Under the pieces are notes generated by a model. The model saw only the letters and a program-made list of their open reading frames with translations, ran no database searches and was not told where the DNA came from. From positions 1,178,001 to 1,242,000 of the forward strand of contig OZ244815.1 of NCBI GenBank assembly GCA_965220235.1: a stretch of DNA of 64,000 bases, in the 5' to 3' direction. Shown one piece after another: positions 41,438 to 50,957 of the stretch. How positions within the stretch are numbered: position 1 is the first letter of the stretch; every line of letters begins with the position of its first letter. The stretch is from Bin55 sp965220235. GTDB lineage: Bacteria; Pseudomonadota; Gammaproteobacteria; Pseudomonadales; Azotimanducaceae. The translations under genes were made by a program, and so were the position numbers.

Positions 41438-43390
41438 ATGGAACTCATAGAACAATCCCGGACATTTCGGGTCGCACGGTTTGTTGCGCCCTCTCTCTTC
41501 ATGTCAGTCCTACTCATGGTTGGATGCGGTCAAGTCGAGGAGGTCATTGACCCGGTAGACGAAGAGACGTCGGAAGCGGAAGTTGCGATTCAAGTCGTTG
41601 AACTACCACCCATTGCGGTAGCCGAAGGGGACGGATTGCCGTCGGAGCTGCCGACTGACTTAGCGTGGCTCACGAATGACAGCGATCCTGAGTTTGCCTC
41701 GCCGGATGCGATTCAAGGTGGAACCTTTAGAAGCACGATGCTCACCTTTCCGTTGACGCTGCGGTTAGTGGGACCGGACTCGAACGGTTCATTCGCCGGT
41801 TACCTACGCTACAACCAGTTTGGTCCGGTGTCGTTTCATCCCTCTACGCGACGAGCGATCCCTTCTATCGCAACGCATTGGGCATTCGGCAGCGACGGAC
41901 GTTCGATTTACTATCGGATAAACCCGAATGCAAGGTGGTCTGACGGGGAACCTGTAACCGCTGATGATTTCGTGTTCGCAGTGCAGTTCATGCGCAGCAA
42001 GGAAATCGTTGCGCCTTGGTACAACAACTACTACACCGATCGCATTCGGGACGTTAAGGAATATGACGAATACACGTACGGGGTGCAAGGTGCCGACTCG
42101 AAGCCGATGGACGAGATGCACTACAACTACGCATTTTCACCGAAACCTCGACACTTCCACGTCATGTCGGACCGGTGGGTCGAGGAATACAACTGGCGAC
42201 CTGAGCCGACCACAGGCCCATATCACGTGGGTGAGGTCAGTAAAGGCAAATACATCGATCTTGAACGCACTGAAAACTGGTGGGCGAACGGTGAACGTTT
42301 TTATCGCAATCGATTCAATCCGAAACGAGTCCGTGTCAAGGTCATCCGCGATGTCAACACAGCTTGGCAACATTTCTTGAAAGGAGAACTGGATACGTTT
42401 GGGCTTGTGCTACCGGACTACTGGCACGACAAGGCGAAAGGTGAGGGATTTGATAACGGGTATATCCGCAAATTCTGGCTTTACAACCAACTGCCACAAC
42501 CGTCGATCGGAATGTTTATGAACACCAACGAGCCATTGTTGGGTGTACGCGATGTTCGGTACGGCATCGCCCATGCATTGAATTTCGAAAAGGTGATTAA
42601 CACGATCCTAAGAGGCGATTACGAGCGATTGCCGACGTTCCAACTTGGGTTCGGCGACTATGACAACACGAGCATCGAGCCGCGTACGTACGACCTAAAC
42701 AAGGCGGCAGAGTATTTCGCTAGCGCCGGTTTTACCGAGCGTGACGAGACCGGGATCCTAGTTCGAGAAGGTCAACGACTTTCTTTTACGGTGAGCTATG
42801 GTCAACCTCATCACACCGACCGGTTGGTCATTTTGAAGGAAGAAGCGAAAAAGGCTGGGCTCGAACTTGAGCTGCAACTTTTAGACGGATCGTCTGCGTT
42901 CAAGAAACAGCAAGAGAAAAAGCACCAGATCGCATGGGGTGGGTGGAGCAGCCAAGGTCTTTCACCGAGGTATTGGGAGCACTTCCACTCGGACAATGCG
43001 AAACGAACCCAAACGAACAACGTTACGGCTTGGGCGGATCCGGTGATGGATGAGTTGATCATGAAGTACCGCGGTTCGTCGGAACTCGCCGAGCGAATCG
43101 AGTTAGCACACAAGCTTGAACAGATGGTGCACGATTCGGGCGTGATGGTTCCATCATTCCAGATCCCTTACACACGTGAAGCCGCATGGCGGTGGATTCG
43201 CATACCGCAACACATCGGAACGCCAACATCAGCAAGTATCTTCAACTCACAAGCAAACTCCGCCGGTATTTTCAGTAGCGGCGGGTTATTCTGGATCGAC
43301 CAGGAGATTAAAGAAGAGACGCTTGAAGCGAAGAGCAACGGCGAGAAATTTGATCCTGTAACGATCATCCAACACGACTATCGAATCTAG
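41438..43390 (+). CDS. Peptide-binding lipoprotein (SBP family 5, YejA-like)
   Basis: 650 residues from ATG 41438, with AAGGA about seven bases upstream. The signal with lipobox LLMVGCG indicates a lipoprotein tethered to the membrane. The body is a family-5 solute-binding protein (INPNARWSDGEPVTADDFVFAVQFM; EPTTGPYHVGEVSKGKYIDLERTENWW; GVRDVRYGIAHALNFEKVI). The length and lack of a signal-proximal domain fit YejA-like microcin C or oligopeptide binders. An upstream in-frame start overlapping the permease gene was rejected. Confidence 0.87.
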   Translation: MELIEQSRTFRVARFVAPSLFMSVLLMVGCGQVEEVIDPVDEETSEAEVAIQVVELPPIAVAEGDGLPSELPTDLAWLTNDSDPEFASPDAIQGGTFRSTMLTFPLTLRLVGPDSNGSFAGYLRYNQFGPVSFHPSTRRAIPSIATHWAFGSDGRSIYYRINPNARWSDGEPVTADDFVFAVQFMRSKEIVAPWYNNYYTDRIRDVKEYDEYTYGVQGADSKPMDEMHYNYAFSPKPRHFHVMSDRWVEEYNWRPEPTTGPYHVGEVSKGKYIDLERTENWWANGERFYRNRFNPKRVRVKVIRDVNTAWQHFLKGELDTFGLVLPDYWHDKAKGEGFDNGYIRKFWLYNQLPQPSIGMFMNTNEPLLGVRDVRYGIAHALNFEKVINTILRGDYERLPTFQLGFGDYDNTSIEPRTYDLNKAAEYFASAGFTERDETGILVREGQRLSFTVSYGQPHHTDRLVILKEEAKKAGLELELQLLDGSSAFKKQQEKKHQIAWGGWSSQGLSPRYWEHFHSDNAKRTQTNNVTAWADPVMDELIMKYRGSSELAERIELAHKLEQMVHDSGVMVPSFQIPYTREAAWRWIRIPQHIGTPTSASIFNSQANSAGIFSSGGLFWIDQEIKEETLEAKSNGEKFDPVTIIQHDYRI

Positions 43391-43397
43391 CGCTGAC

Positions 43398-44396
43398 ATG
43401 CCACTACTATCGATCGAAGATCTAGCGATCTCGTTCGAAACCGACGAGGGCGTCGTTGACGTGATCGATGGCGTAAGCATCGATCTCGAAGAAGGCGAGA
43501 CGCTCGGCCTCGTCGGCGAGTCCGGCTGCGGCAAAAGCGTGACGGCGTTAGCGGTAATGGGTCTGCTCCCAAAACCAGCCGGGCGGATCACCGGGGGCGC
43601 GATTCGATTTCAGGATCAAGACCTCACACAGCTGTCATCCGAAGAGCTGAGCCGCGTGCGAGGCGACCAAGTAGCGATGATCTTTCAAGAACCTATGACG
43701 GCGCTGAATCCGGTGCATCGGGTTGGGAAGCAGCTGGACGAGTCGTACCGACTCCACCATCCTGAAGCGTCAAACGCCGAAATACGCCAAGAGTCGTTGC
43801 GTTTGATGGATCACGTCGGGATTCCCGCTGCGGAACGTCGTCTCGACGAATACCCTCACCAACTCTCCGGTGGAATGCGTCAACGTGTCATGATCGCGAT
43901 GGCGTTATCAAGTCGACCGCGAATCCTCATCGCGGATGAACCTACCACGGCGCTTGACGTGACGATTCAAGCGCAGATTCTGGAATTGCTGCGCGATCTT
44001 CAGTCTGAGTACGGTATGTCGATCATCTTCATCACGCATGATCTGGGTGTGATCGCGGAATTGGCATCTCGAGTGGTGGTCATGTACGCCGGTCGCATCG
44101 CTGAAGAGGCGTCGGTTGAAGCGCTGTTTACGACACCGTTGCATCCGTATACAAAGGGACTACTCGCATCGATACCACGACTAGAGAGTGAGTCGAAATC
44201 CGTTTTACCGACGATTCACGGCGTGGTTCCAAGCATCGACGAACTACCAGTTGGGTGCCGTTTCAGCAATCGGTGTGAGTTTGTGCAGGACCAGTGCACG
44301 CACGCCAAGCCAGAGTTAGAACAAGCCTCCGAAGATAGGAGAATCGCGTGCCTTCGTTGGCGTGAAATTGAACAAGATGTAGCAGTGTCCGCATGA
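43398..44396 (+). CDS. Peptide ABC transporter ATP-binding protein (DppD/OppD-like)
   Basis: 332 residues. Walker A GESGCGKSVTA, signature LSGGMRQRVMIA, Walker B LIADEPTTALD and H-loop ITHDLGV. The C-terminal oligopeptide-transporter extension (HPYTKGLLASIPRL ... GCRFSNRCEFVQDQCTHAKPEL) has the conserved cysteines. The Yej system usually fuses two ATPases in YejF; here they are separate genes. Overlaps the next ATPase by 4 bases. Confidence 0.9.
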   Translation: MPLLSIEDLAISFETDEGVVDVIDGVSIDLEEGETLGLVGESGCGKSVTALAVMGLLPKPAGRITGGAIRFQDQDLTQLSSEELSRVRGDQVAMIFQEPMTALNPVHRVGKQLDESYRLHHPEASNAEIRQESLRLMDHVGIPAAERRLDEYPHQLSGGMRQRVMIAMALSSRPRILIADEPTTALDVTIQAQILELLRDLQSEYGMSIIFITHDLGVIAELASRVVVMYAGRIAEEASVEALFTTPLHPYTKGLLASIPRLESESKSVLPTIHGVVPSIDELPVGCRFSNRCEFVQDQCTHAKPELEQASEDRRIACLRWREIEQDVAVSA

Positions 44397-45397
44397 ACGA
44401 TATGCCGCTACTCCGCATTGAGCAGCTCACGAAGCACTTTCCCATTCGAGGTGGTTTATTTCTCCGTGTCGTTGGTCACGTCCATGCTGTCGATGATGTG
44501 TCGTTCGAGGTTCGGCGCGGCGAGACACTCGGTTTGGTAGGGGAATCAGGCTGCGGCAAGAGTACCGTAGGTAAGGCGTTGCTTCGTCTACATGAACCGA
44601 CGTCAGGATCGGTGTTTTTCGAGGGTGAAGACGTCACGCAGATGGATCGGAAACGCTTGCGTAGTCTGCGACGGGACATCCAGATCATCTTTCAAGATCC
44701 GTTCGAATCGCTTAACGCACGTCATACTGTTGGCAAGATTCTTGCTGAACCATTTGTCATTCATAAGGTGGGTACACCAGAAGAGCGGCAACAGAGGGTT
44801 GCGCATCTACTCGAACGTGTCGGCTTGGATCCGTCGGCGGCGAATCGATTCCCGCATGAGTTTTCTGGTGGTCAGCGGCAGCGGATTGGCATTGCGCGGG
44901 CGATCGCACTTGAACCGAAGCTGATTGTCTGTGATGAAGCGGTGTCCGCTCTAGATGTCTCGGTTCAGTCCCAGGTGATTAATTTGCTTTTGGACCTTCA
45001 ACGCGAGATGAATCTTGCGCTCATCTTCATCGCGCACGACTTGGCGGTTGTGAAACACATTTCAGACCGCGTCGCAGTGATGTATCTAGGCGAAATCGTA
45101 GAGACCGAAGACGCACAGCAAATTTACGACGCGCCTAAGCACCCTTATACACAAGCGCTGCTCTCGGCTATTCCAATCCCTGATCCAACCGCCAGTAGAG
45201 ATCGTGTCATTCTTAGTGGCGACGTTCCTTCCCCCATAACGCCACCTACCGGTTGTCGGTTTCACACGCGATGCGCACATGCGACATCGGAGTGCATCAA
45301 TCGGAAACCGCCACTCCAGCAAATCTCAGTTGATGCATCTGTTTCGTGCCATCATTGGGAGAGAATACAAACCGAATCAGCAGCGGTCACCGTTTAG
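44393..45397 (+). CDS. Peptide ABC transporter ATP-binding protein (DppF/OppF-like)
   Basis: 334 residues. The N-terminus LRIEQLTKHFPIRGGLFLRVVGHVHAVDDVSFEV is typical of OppF/DppF. Walker A GESGCGKSTVGK, signature FSGGQRQRIGIARA, Walker B LIVCDEAVSALD and H-loop IAHDLAV. The C-terminal Cys-containing extension (GCRFHTRCAHATSEC) is present. Walker B has DEAV rather than DEPV/DEPT, keeping the catalytic Glu. Last gene of the five-gene importer. Confidence 0.9.
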   Translation: MNDMPLLRIEQLTKHFPIRGGLFLRVVGHVHAVDDVSFEVRRGETLGLVGESGCGKSTVGKALLRLHEPTSGSVFFEGEDVTQMDRKRLRSLRRDIQIIFQDPFESLNARHTVGKILAEPFVIHKVGTPEERQQRVAHLLERVGLDPSAANRFPHEFSGGQRQRIGIARAIALEPKLIVCDEAVSALDVSVQSQVINLLLDLQREMNLALIFIAHDLAVVKHISDRVAVMYLGEIVETEDAQQIYDAPKHPYTQALLSAIPIPDPTASRDRVILSGDVPSPITPPTGCRFHTRCAHATSECINRKPPLQQISVDASVSCHHWERIQTESAAVTV

Positions 45398-45473
45398 CGA
45401 CCGATAAGGCTTGGTTTCGGACTACACCGAAGCAACTACATTCATAATCGTGGTGCTCCCAATCGAGTTCTAG

Positions 45474-47237
45474 ATGTATCTGAATACTCTTGACTGGATA
45501 GTGTTGGGTGTGTACGGGATCATCGTACTGAGTCTTGGAGTAGCGTTCACCCGACGAGCAAGCCAAGGTACAGGACAGTTTTTTCTAGCCGGTCGGTATC
45601 TGCCTTGGTGGCTTCTTGGCACTTCGATGGTCGCAACGACCTTTTCGACCGACACGCCGAATCTGGTCACAGACCTAGTACGCGACAACGGCGTTGCGGG
45701 TAACTGGATGTGGTGGGCGTTCGTGATCACCGGAATGTGCACTACGTTTTTCTACGCCCGCCTCTGGCGACGATCGGGCGTGTTCACGGACATCGGTTTC
45801 TACGAGCTGCGCTACTCCGGTCGGCCAGCTTTATTCCTGCGTGCGTTTCGCGCCGTGTACCTCGGAGTGTTCTTCAACGTGGCGATCATGGCCGCGGTGC
45901 TCCTAGCCGGAATCAAGATCGCGGGTGTCCTACTTGGCGCAGAGCCATATATGACAGTCCTCGTGGTAGCGCTCGTGACTGCCATTTATTCAGCTAGTTC
46001 TGGTCTGAGAGGCGTTGTCGTTACCGACGTCCTTTTATTCGTTACCGCGATTTTCGGCTCAGTTGCCGCTGCCTGGTACTCACTCGAGCATCCAGCTGTT
46101 GGCGGGTTGGAGGGTTTGGTATCGCACCCAAATGTCACGGACAGCCTCAGCGTTCTTCCTGATTTTGCGAATTGGGAGGTGGCTGTTACAGTTTTCTTGA
46201 TTCCGCTGGCAGTACAGTGGTGGGCGACTTGGTATCCGGGTGCTGAGCCGGGCGGTGGCGGTTACGTCGCGCAGCGGCTACTTGCTGCACGCAACGAACG
46301 ACATGCGATGGGAGCCATGTTGTGGTTCAACATTACCCACTACGCAATTCGACCTTGGCCTTGGATTTTGGTCGCTCTCGCGTCATTGATCGTTTATCCC
46401 ACGTTGGACTCGATGGCAGCGGCGTTCCCGCACATTGACCCTTCCCTTATCAGGCACGATCTTGCCTATCCAGCAATGTTGGTATTCCTGCCACACGGCA
46501 TTCTGGGATTGGTCGTTGCGTCGCTTGCAGCGGCACTCATGTCGACCTTGTCGACGCATCTAAATTGGGGCGCGTCATACGTAGTTGACGACGTATATCG
46601 GCGCTTCGTCGTTCCTGGACGAAGCGAGAAACATTACATTCTAGTAGCGCGAATCTCGACGGTTGGACTCGTCGCCTTAGCGGCAATGGTGGCACTTTGG
46701 CTCGAAAACGCGCTACAGGCGTTTCAGATACTCCTTCAAATTGGAGCCGGAACCGGTCTCATCTTCCTGCTACGTTGGTTCTGGTGGCGAATCAATGCGT
46801 GGTCGGAGATTGCTGCCATGGTCGTTTCGTTTGCGGTTGCGCTTTGGTTTCAGTTTCTACACGAAGCTCTTGGTCTCCCGCTACTGTCCGTGGTTGAGCA
46901 ACTGTTATTTGGAGTTGCTTTGACCTCCGTCGCTTGGTTCGTCGTGACCATAGTGACACGACCTACCGATCCTGAGGTCCTTCAATCGTTTTATTCTCGC
47001 GTACGTCCGTACGCTGGCGGATGGCGACGTGCAGTAGAAACTGAGCCGGACGCGCGGGGTAGCGTCACCTCTATGCTACTTGCGTGGCTTCTAGGATGCG
47101 TTCTCATATATCTAACTCTCTTCGGGACGGGCTTTGCGCTCTACGGCGATACACTGCAAGCCGTAATGTGTGCTATCGCTTCGGTTCTGTCAGCAATTGG
47201 ATTGTTCCGAATTCTGAAGCGCAGTGCGGAATCCTGA
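45474..47237 (+). CDS. Sodium:solute symporter (SSS family)
   Basis: 587-residue inner-membrane transporter with about 13 hydrophobic segments. Characteristic regions include LDWIVLGVYGIIVLSLGVAFTRRASQGTGQFFLAGRYLPWWLLGTSMVATTFSTDTPN (first helices and Na+-site helix) and the SASSGLRGVVVTDVLLF block. Trp-rich loops around 240-260 (VQWWATWYPGAEPGGGGYVAQRLLAARNERHA) recall the SSS subgroup of glucose/myo-inositol or unknown solutes. Starts at ATG 45474; substrate unknown. Placed after a peptide importer but in its own unit. Confidence 0.85.
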   Translation: MYLNTLDWIVLGVYGIIVLSLGVAFTRRASQGTGQFFLAGRYLPWWLLGTSMVATTFSTDTPNLVTDLVRDNGVAGNWMWWAFVITGMCTTFFYARLWRRSGVFTDIGFYELRYSGRPALFLRAFRAVYLGVFFNVAIMAAVLLAGIKIAGVLLGAEPYMTVLVVALVTAIYSASSGLRGVVVTDVLLFVTAIFGSVAAAWYSLEHPAVGGLEGLVSHPNVTDSLSVLPDFANWEVAVTVFLIPLAVQWWATWYPGAEPGGGGYVAQRLLAARNERHAMGAMLWFNITHYAIRPWPWILVALASLIVYPTLDSMAAAFPHIDPSLIRHDLAYPAMLVFLPHGILGLVVASLAAALMSTLSTHLNWGASYVVDDVYRRFVVPGRSEKHYILVARISTVGLVALAAMVALWLENALQAFQILLQIGAGTGLIFLLRWFWWRINAWSEIAAMVVSFAVALWFQFLHEALGLPLLSVVEQLLFGVALTSVAWFVVTIVTRPTDPEVLQSFYSRVRPYAGGWRRAVETEPDARGSVTSMLLAWLLGCVLIYLTLFGTGFALYGDTLQAVMCAIASVLSAIGLFRILKRSAES

Positions 47238-47306
47238 GAGATTCCGCCGGACGGCCGCATTTTGAGTGCCCGGTATCGCTGCGAGTGAACAAGCTGTAGT
47301 CATTAC

Positions 47307-47431
47307 GTGTTTAGAAAGACAGGATTTGAGGAGTTCGTCAAATTGCTGAGTGTTCTTGACTACCAATGGTCTATCAGGTGAGGCAGGTCCGCCAATTGAT
47401 TCTTAAATACGGGCTCAGCGCGGAGGACTAA
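47307..47431 (+). pseudogene. hicA: HicA toxin relic with internal deletion
   Basis: From GTG 47307 the frame gives MFRKTGFEEFVKLLSVLDYQWSIR then TGA at 47379, an N-terminal HicA-like piece. In another frame, from about 47375, VRQVRQLILKYGLSAED then TAA (47429-47431) looks like a HicA C-terminus. The GSH catalytic region between them is missing. The final TAA overlaps the hicB ATG (TAATG), the usual coupling. So the toxin of this hicAB pair was destroyed by deletion and frameshift. Confidence 0.6.
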
Positions 47432-47643
47432 TGCACAGGTACAAGATCACTCTCTCGTGGAGTGAGATAGATCAAGTTTATGTCGCGGAAGTACCCGAAC
47501 TGCCAGGATCTACAGCACACGGTGACACGCGAGAGAAGGCACTTAAACACGTAGATGAAGCAATCCAACTTTGGATCGATACGGCTCAAGAATTCGGCGA
47601 TCCAGTACCTGAACCGAGTACTGTACGGGAACAGCTCGTATAG
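47431..47643 (+). CDS. hicB: HicB-type antitoxin, toxin partner broken
   Basis: 70 residues of the HicB/UPF0150 fold: YKITLSWSEIDQVYVAEVPELPGSTAHGDTREKALKHVDEAIQLWIDTAQEFGDPVPEP. It is the short type without an added DNA-binding domain. Directly overlaps a degenerate hicA. It resembles but is not close to the intact HicB at 58998-59219. Confidence 0.85.
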   Translation: MHRYKITLSWSEIDQVYVAEVPELPGSTAHGDTREKALKHVDEAIQLWIDTAQEFGDPVPEPSTVREQLV

Positions 47644-48231
47644 AGGCAGATCGACGCCTCAGTAGCTACGCTCGTGATGATGTCGGAAATCATCGAGAAT
47701 CGATGCTTCGCCTATTAGTCTACACGTCGCGTTTAGATTTCAGCCAGCTTGAGAAAATCTCTACACCGGTCGTCATAGTTTCTTAAGCGACGACCAACTC
47801 AATTCCGTTCAGTTTCGATCCTCATCTTGATCAAAATCGAACATTCACATCAAACATCGTGACCTGTTGGTGGTTACCTCTATTCTCGTCTCACTTTCTT
47901 AGATATGCAATCTTTAGTAGCAGAGGTTCAGATAGGAAGGTACGCCACGGTTCGCGCTCTCCCAACAGAAGCACAGCACAACGTCATGGAAACGCTCATT
48001 CTGATACGTTTTGATGCAAGCGTCAAAACATTCGGTGGTGTGGTGGCAGTGAATCTCGAGCAAGTCGGTCACACATTGTCGGACGCTGCGACTGCAGATT
48101 CTCAGCGAGGTCCATTAACGACTCAGTTTCATCTAGCATAGTCATACAGTGGCAAGTCTAGTCCTCGCTTGGTCACCGACGTCTAATCTCCGATCGTGGA
48201 CTCGAACGTGGCGCCGATATTGCAGTATAGC
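47644..48231. other. Intergenic region, no supported gene
   Basis: Nearly 590 bases between hicB and the convergent Sel1-like gene. A 78-codon plus-strand frame at 47905-48141 has no recognisable domain or ribosome site. I see no RNA gene or repeat. Confidence 0.4.
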
Positions 48232-49107
48232 TTAGTACGTATCTTGAAGCGTCAAGTCAGTATTAGTCATTAGTGATGAGCAGTCGAAACCCTGACATGC
48301 TTCAACTTTCGATTCGATGTCGAACTGACAGTACGTGCGCTTTACGATGCCCGATGCATAAGGATGATTGGTGGTGCAGTTCAAGTGCGCCGAGCTGTCG
48401 AATTGTGTTCGGTACCCGGCTAGCACTGCATCCACGGTTGGCCGTACGCTCGCTGGTACTTCCTTCATATATTTTTTAAATAGAACGCGGAATTTTGGTT
48501 GGGATTCGCCGTATGCGGCAGTACCTAGCCAGCCCAATGCTCTGAGATTGCTCTTTTCAACCTTTTCGGTACCAGTGAAGAGGATGTATGCGAGTCTAGA
48601 TTGTGATCCCTTAAAACCTCGTTTCGCCAGATCGAGCAGCAGTGGATATGCCTCATCGTACCGTCCCTCGCTGTAGAGACTATGTGCTTTGTTTTGTATG
48701 TTCCTCATTCCTGCGGTGTCGAAGAAGGAGAACTCTGCGGGATCCATCGGGAATCGATCGAACATACGACCTATGACGACGACTTCCTCCATTGGATCAT
48801 TCGGCGAAGACGGACCGAAAATAGGATCGTCAAATCGTCGAATTCGCCTGATATGGTTCATCATGCGATACAGAATCCTCTGTTGATACACCGGTCGACC
48901 TTGCACGATCTTCTGAATCTTGTGGGCTTGCTCTGCTGTGATCGAATTCCCTTCCATTCGCTTTGCGATTGGAAAAATCTCAAGGTAGAGTTCTCTGTGC
49001 TGTTTGATGAAATTAATCCAATCGTCGTCCATCCATGAACGATCAGGCGCGGCATGGGTTACTTGAACGAGGAATATGAACGCTACAGTAGTGAGTAAAT
49101 ATCTCAT
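48232..49107 (-). CDS. Secreted Sel1-like repeat protein, paralogue of 30449-31432
   Basis: 291 residues with a clean signal peptide (MRYLLTTVAFIFLVQVTHAA). The middle segment MEEVVVIGRMFDRFPMDPAEFSFFD and the Sel1/TPR-like stretch (LYSEGRYDEAYPLLLDLAKRGFKGSQSRLAYILFTGTEKVEKSNLRALGWLGTAAYG) are shared with the paralogue, as is the four-Cys tail (NCTTNHPYASGIVKRTYCQFDIESKVEACQGFDC). The N-terminal third is diverged. Likely periplasmic; function unknown. Confidence 0.72.
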   Translation of the reverse strand: MRYLLTTVAFIFLVQVTHAAPDRSWMDDDWINFIKQHRELYLEIFPIAKRMEGNSITAEQAHKIQKIVQGRPVYQQRILYRMMNHIRRIRRFDDPIFGPSSPNDPMEEVVVIGRMFDRFPMDPAEFSFFDTAGMRNIQNKAHSLYSEGRYDEAYPLLLDLAKRGFKGSQSRLAYILFTGTEKVEKSNLRALGWLGTAAYGESQPKFRVLFKKYMKEVPASVRPTVDAVLAGYRTQFDSSAHLNCTTNHPYASGIVKRTYCQFDIESKVEACQGFDCSSLMTNTDLTLQDTY

Positions 49108-49428
49108 GACGTCATTTCCGATGCGTTGTCCATCAAATCAAGAACGGTTTCGATCATGCGCTAGTTAAGGACAAGACCGAGACTAAATCCTAGCAACGGT
49201 AAAGCAAGTTTACGTGTCTGATTTTCTCTGTCCATATCTTGTCGACGCTTAATGTATCTTCAAATGATCACACTGATGATTCTGGTTACGCTAGCCGAGA
49301 AATTACCGGCGAGCTAGTGAATGAAGCTTGTGATCCCGTTTGGGTTGCAGTGCCGATACCGGCGAGAAGGTGCCGAATTGCATTCATGTAAGAGTCTGCA
49401 TTGAGAAACCGACTGGCATCGTACGATC
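49108..49428. other. Intergenic region, nothing recognised
   Basis: About 320 bases between the znuB 3' end and the start of the leftward Sel1-like gene. It should carry the promoter of the latter. No gene, repeat or RNA seen. Confidence 0.4.
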
Positions 49429-50256
49429 TCACATCTTTCGAGTTTTTGATTTTTCAGGATGTCCATACGAAATCCTGAGGACACGCGACAACGCGAACAA
49501 GATCATGAGCGTGACGACCATGCTTGGACCTGCAGGCGTATCCCAATAGAGTGAAGAGCCTAGTCCGCCGATCACGCCAACAACACCTATCAATCCTGCT
49601 AGAACCGCCATGATTTCAGGACTGATCGCAAATTTCCTCGCCGTCGCCGCGGGAATGATCAACAACGCGACGATGAGCAAGATTCCGACGATTTTCACCG
49701 CGCCTGCGATGACGATTGCCATCAACAAGCCGAAACAGAGGTTCGCGCGATCCGGTCGCATTCCTGCGACCTTTGCGAGATCCTCACTCACGGTTGATGT
49801 AAGCAGCTGACGCCACAAAATCAGCAAACTCGCGAAGACAACCCCACCGCCAATCCAGATAACGACTAGGTCAGTTTTTGACACCGCAAGAATATCGCCG
49901 AACAGAAGCGCCTCTAAATCCATGCGCATGTTGGGGAAGAACGAGAGAACCACTAGTCCTGTTGCCAACCCTCCGTGAGCAAGTAACCCTAAAAGCGTTT
50001 CCGTAGGTAGGTTCTCGGAACGGTCGATGTAATACATGACCACTACGACGACAACCGATGAAATAAGCACGCCGAACATGAAGTTGAAGTTGAACACGAC
50101 CGCGATGGTGATACCTAGTAGCGCCGAATGAGCAATCGTTTCACCGAAGTAAGCGAGTCGTCGCCATACGACGAAACATCCCATCGGACCGGCGATCAAG
50201 GCAATACCAATACCAGCGATCAGCGACCGTACAAGAAAATCGTCGAAAAACGTCAC
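49429..50256 (-). CDS. znuB: Zinc ABC transporter permease ZnuB
   Basis: 275-residue inner-membrane permease of the metal ABC-3 family with eight to nine hydrophobic segments. N-terminus FLVRSLIAGIGIALIAGPMGCFVVWRRLAYFGETIAHSALLGI is diagnostic for ZnuB/MntB. GTG start at 50256, 15 bases after znuC on the same strand. Imports zinc from ZnuA into the cytoplasm. Manganese is an alternative, made unlikely by the His-rich ZnuA nearby. Confidence 0.9.
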   Translation of the reverse strand: MTFFDDFLVRSLIAGIGIALIAGPMGCFVVWRRLAYFGETIAHSALLGITIAVVFNFNFMFGVLISSVVVVVVMYYIDRSENLPTETLLGLLAHGGLATGLVVLSFFPNMRMDLEALLFGDILAVSKTDLVVIWIGGGVVFASLLILWRQLLTSTVSEDLAKVAGMRPDRANLCFGLLMAIVIAGAVKIVGILLIVALLIIPAATARKFAISPEIMAVLAGLIGVVGVIGGLGSSLYWDTPAGPSMVVTLMILFALSRVLRISYGHPEKSKTRKM

Positions 50257-50271
50257 GGTGAGCTAGCGAAG

Positions 50272-50910
50272 TTACTGAACGTTGCTAGCGGTATCGAACT
50301 CATCGTGTTCGTGAGGAATCAATACCAGGAAGTCGTCCCCGGTGTCCATCGCAAGCTGCAAGTCATGCGAAATGCAGAGAACGCCACATCCGAGCTCGTT
50401 TCGAATGCGGTCGATGATGTTGTGCAGCTTGTCCGCGCCAGCAGCGTCGACACCTTGCGCGGGTTCGTCAAGCAAAAGGAGATCGGGGCGGCTGAGCATT
50501 GCATGTGCTAGTAGAAGCCTTTGAAACTCACCGCCGGAAAGTGTGGATACAAATGGATTGCCGAGTCTCTGTAGACCGACCGCTTTTATTGCGTGATCGA
50601 TTTCAGTATTTTTGTAGCGTTCCGTGAGTCGCAACAATCGCCGCATCGTCAGAGGCAAGGTCGGATTGATGTGAAGACGCTGAGGCACATACCCAACTTT
50701 CAGGGCTGGCTCGCGACGTATTTCGCCTTCGTCAATGGGGATCAATCCGAGTAGCGCTTTTGCTGTGGTCGTTTTACCCGCGCCATTAGCACCGATGATA
50801 TAGACTAATTGCCCGCGAAGGACCTTCATATCGACGTGGCGAACTAGCCACCGATTTGCTCGGTAGATACCCATATCGAGCGCTTCAATGAGAGGTTGGT
50901 TATCCACCAT
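50272..50910 (-). CDS. znuC: Zinc ABC transporter ATP-binding protein ZnuC
   Basis: 212 residues. Walker A GANGAGKTTTAK (about 40-51), Q-loop VGYVPQRLHINPTLPLTMRRLL typical of ZnuC, signature LSGGEFQRLLLAHA, Walker B LLLLDEPAQGVD and H-loop ISHDLQLAMD. Short C-terminal region with HEHDEFD. Lies between the TonB-dependent receptor gene and znuB on the minus strand, forming an operon. Confidence 0.93.
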   Translation of the reverse strand: MVDNQPLIEALDMGIYRANRWLVRHVDMKVLRGQLVYIIGANGAGKTTTAKALLGLIPIDEGEIRREPALKVGYVPQRLHINPTLPLTMRRLLRLTERYKNTEIDHAIKAVGLQRLGNPFVSTLSGGEFQRLLLAHAMLSRPDLLLLDEPAQGVDAAGADKLHNIIDRIRNELGCGVLCISHDLQLAMDTGDDFLVLIPHEHDEFDTASNVQ

Positions 50911-50957
50911 TGGTTATGCGTCGTCGTGACGCTTAACACCCTCGCGCGTAGGACGTA

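Noticed and set aside
47905..48141. 78-codon plus-strand frame downstream of hicB
   Set aside because: No ribosome site, domain or homologous neighbour; likely chance.
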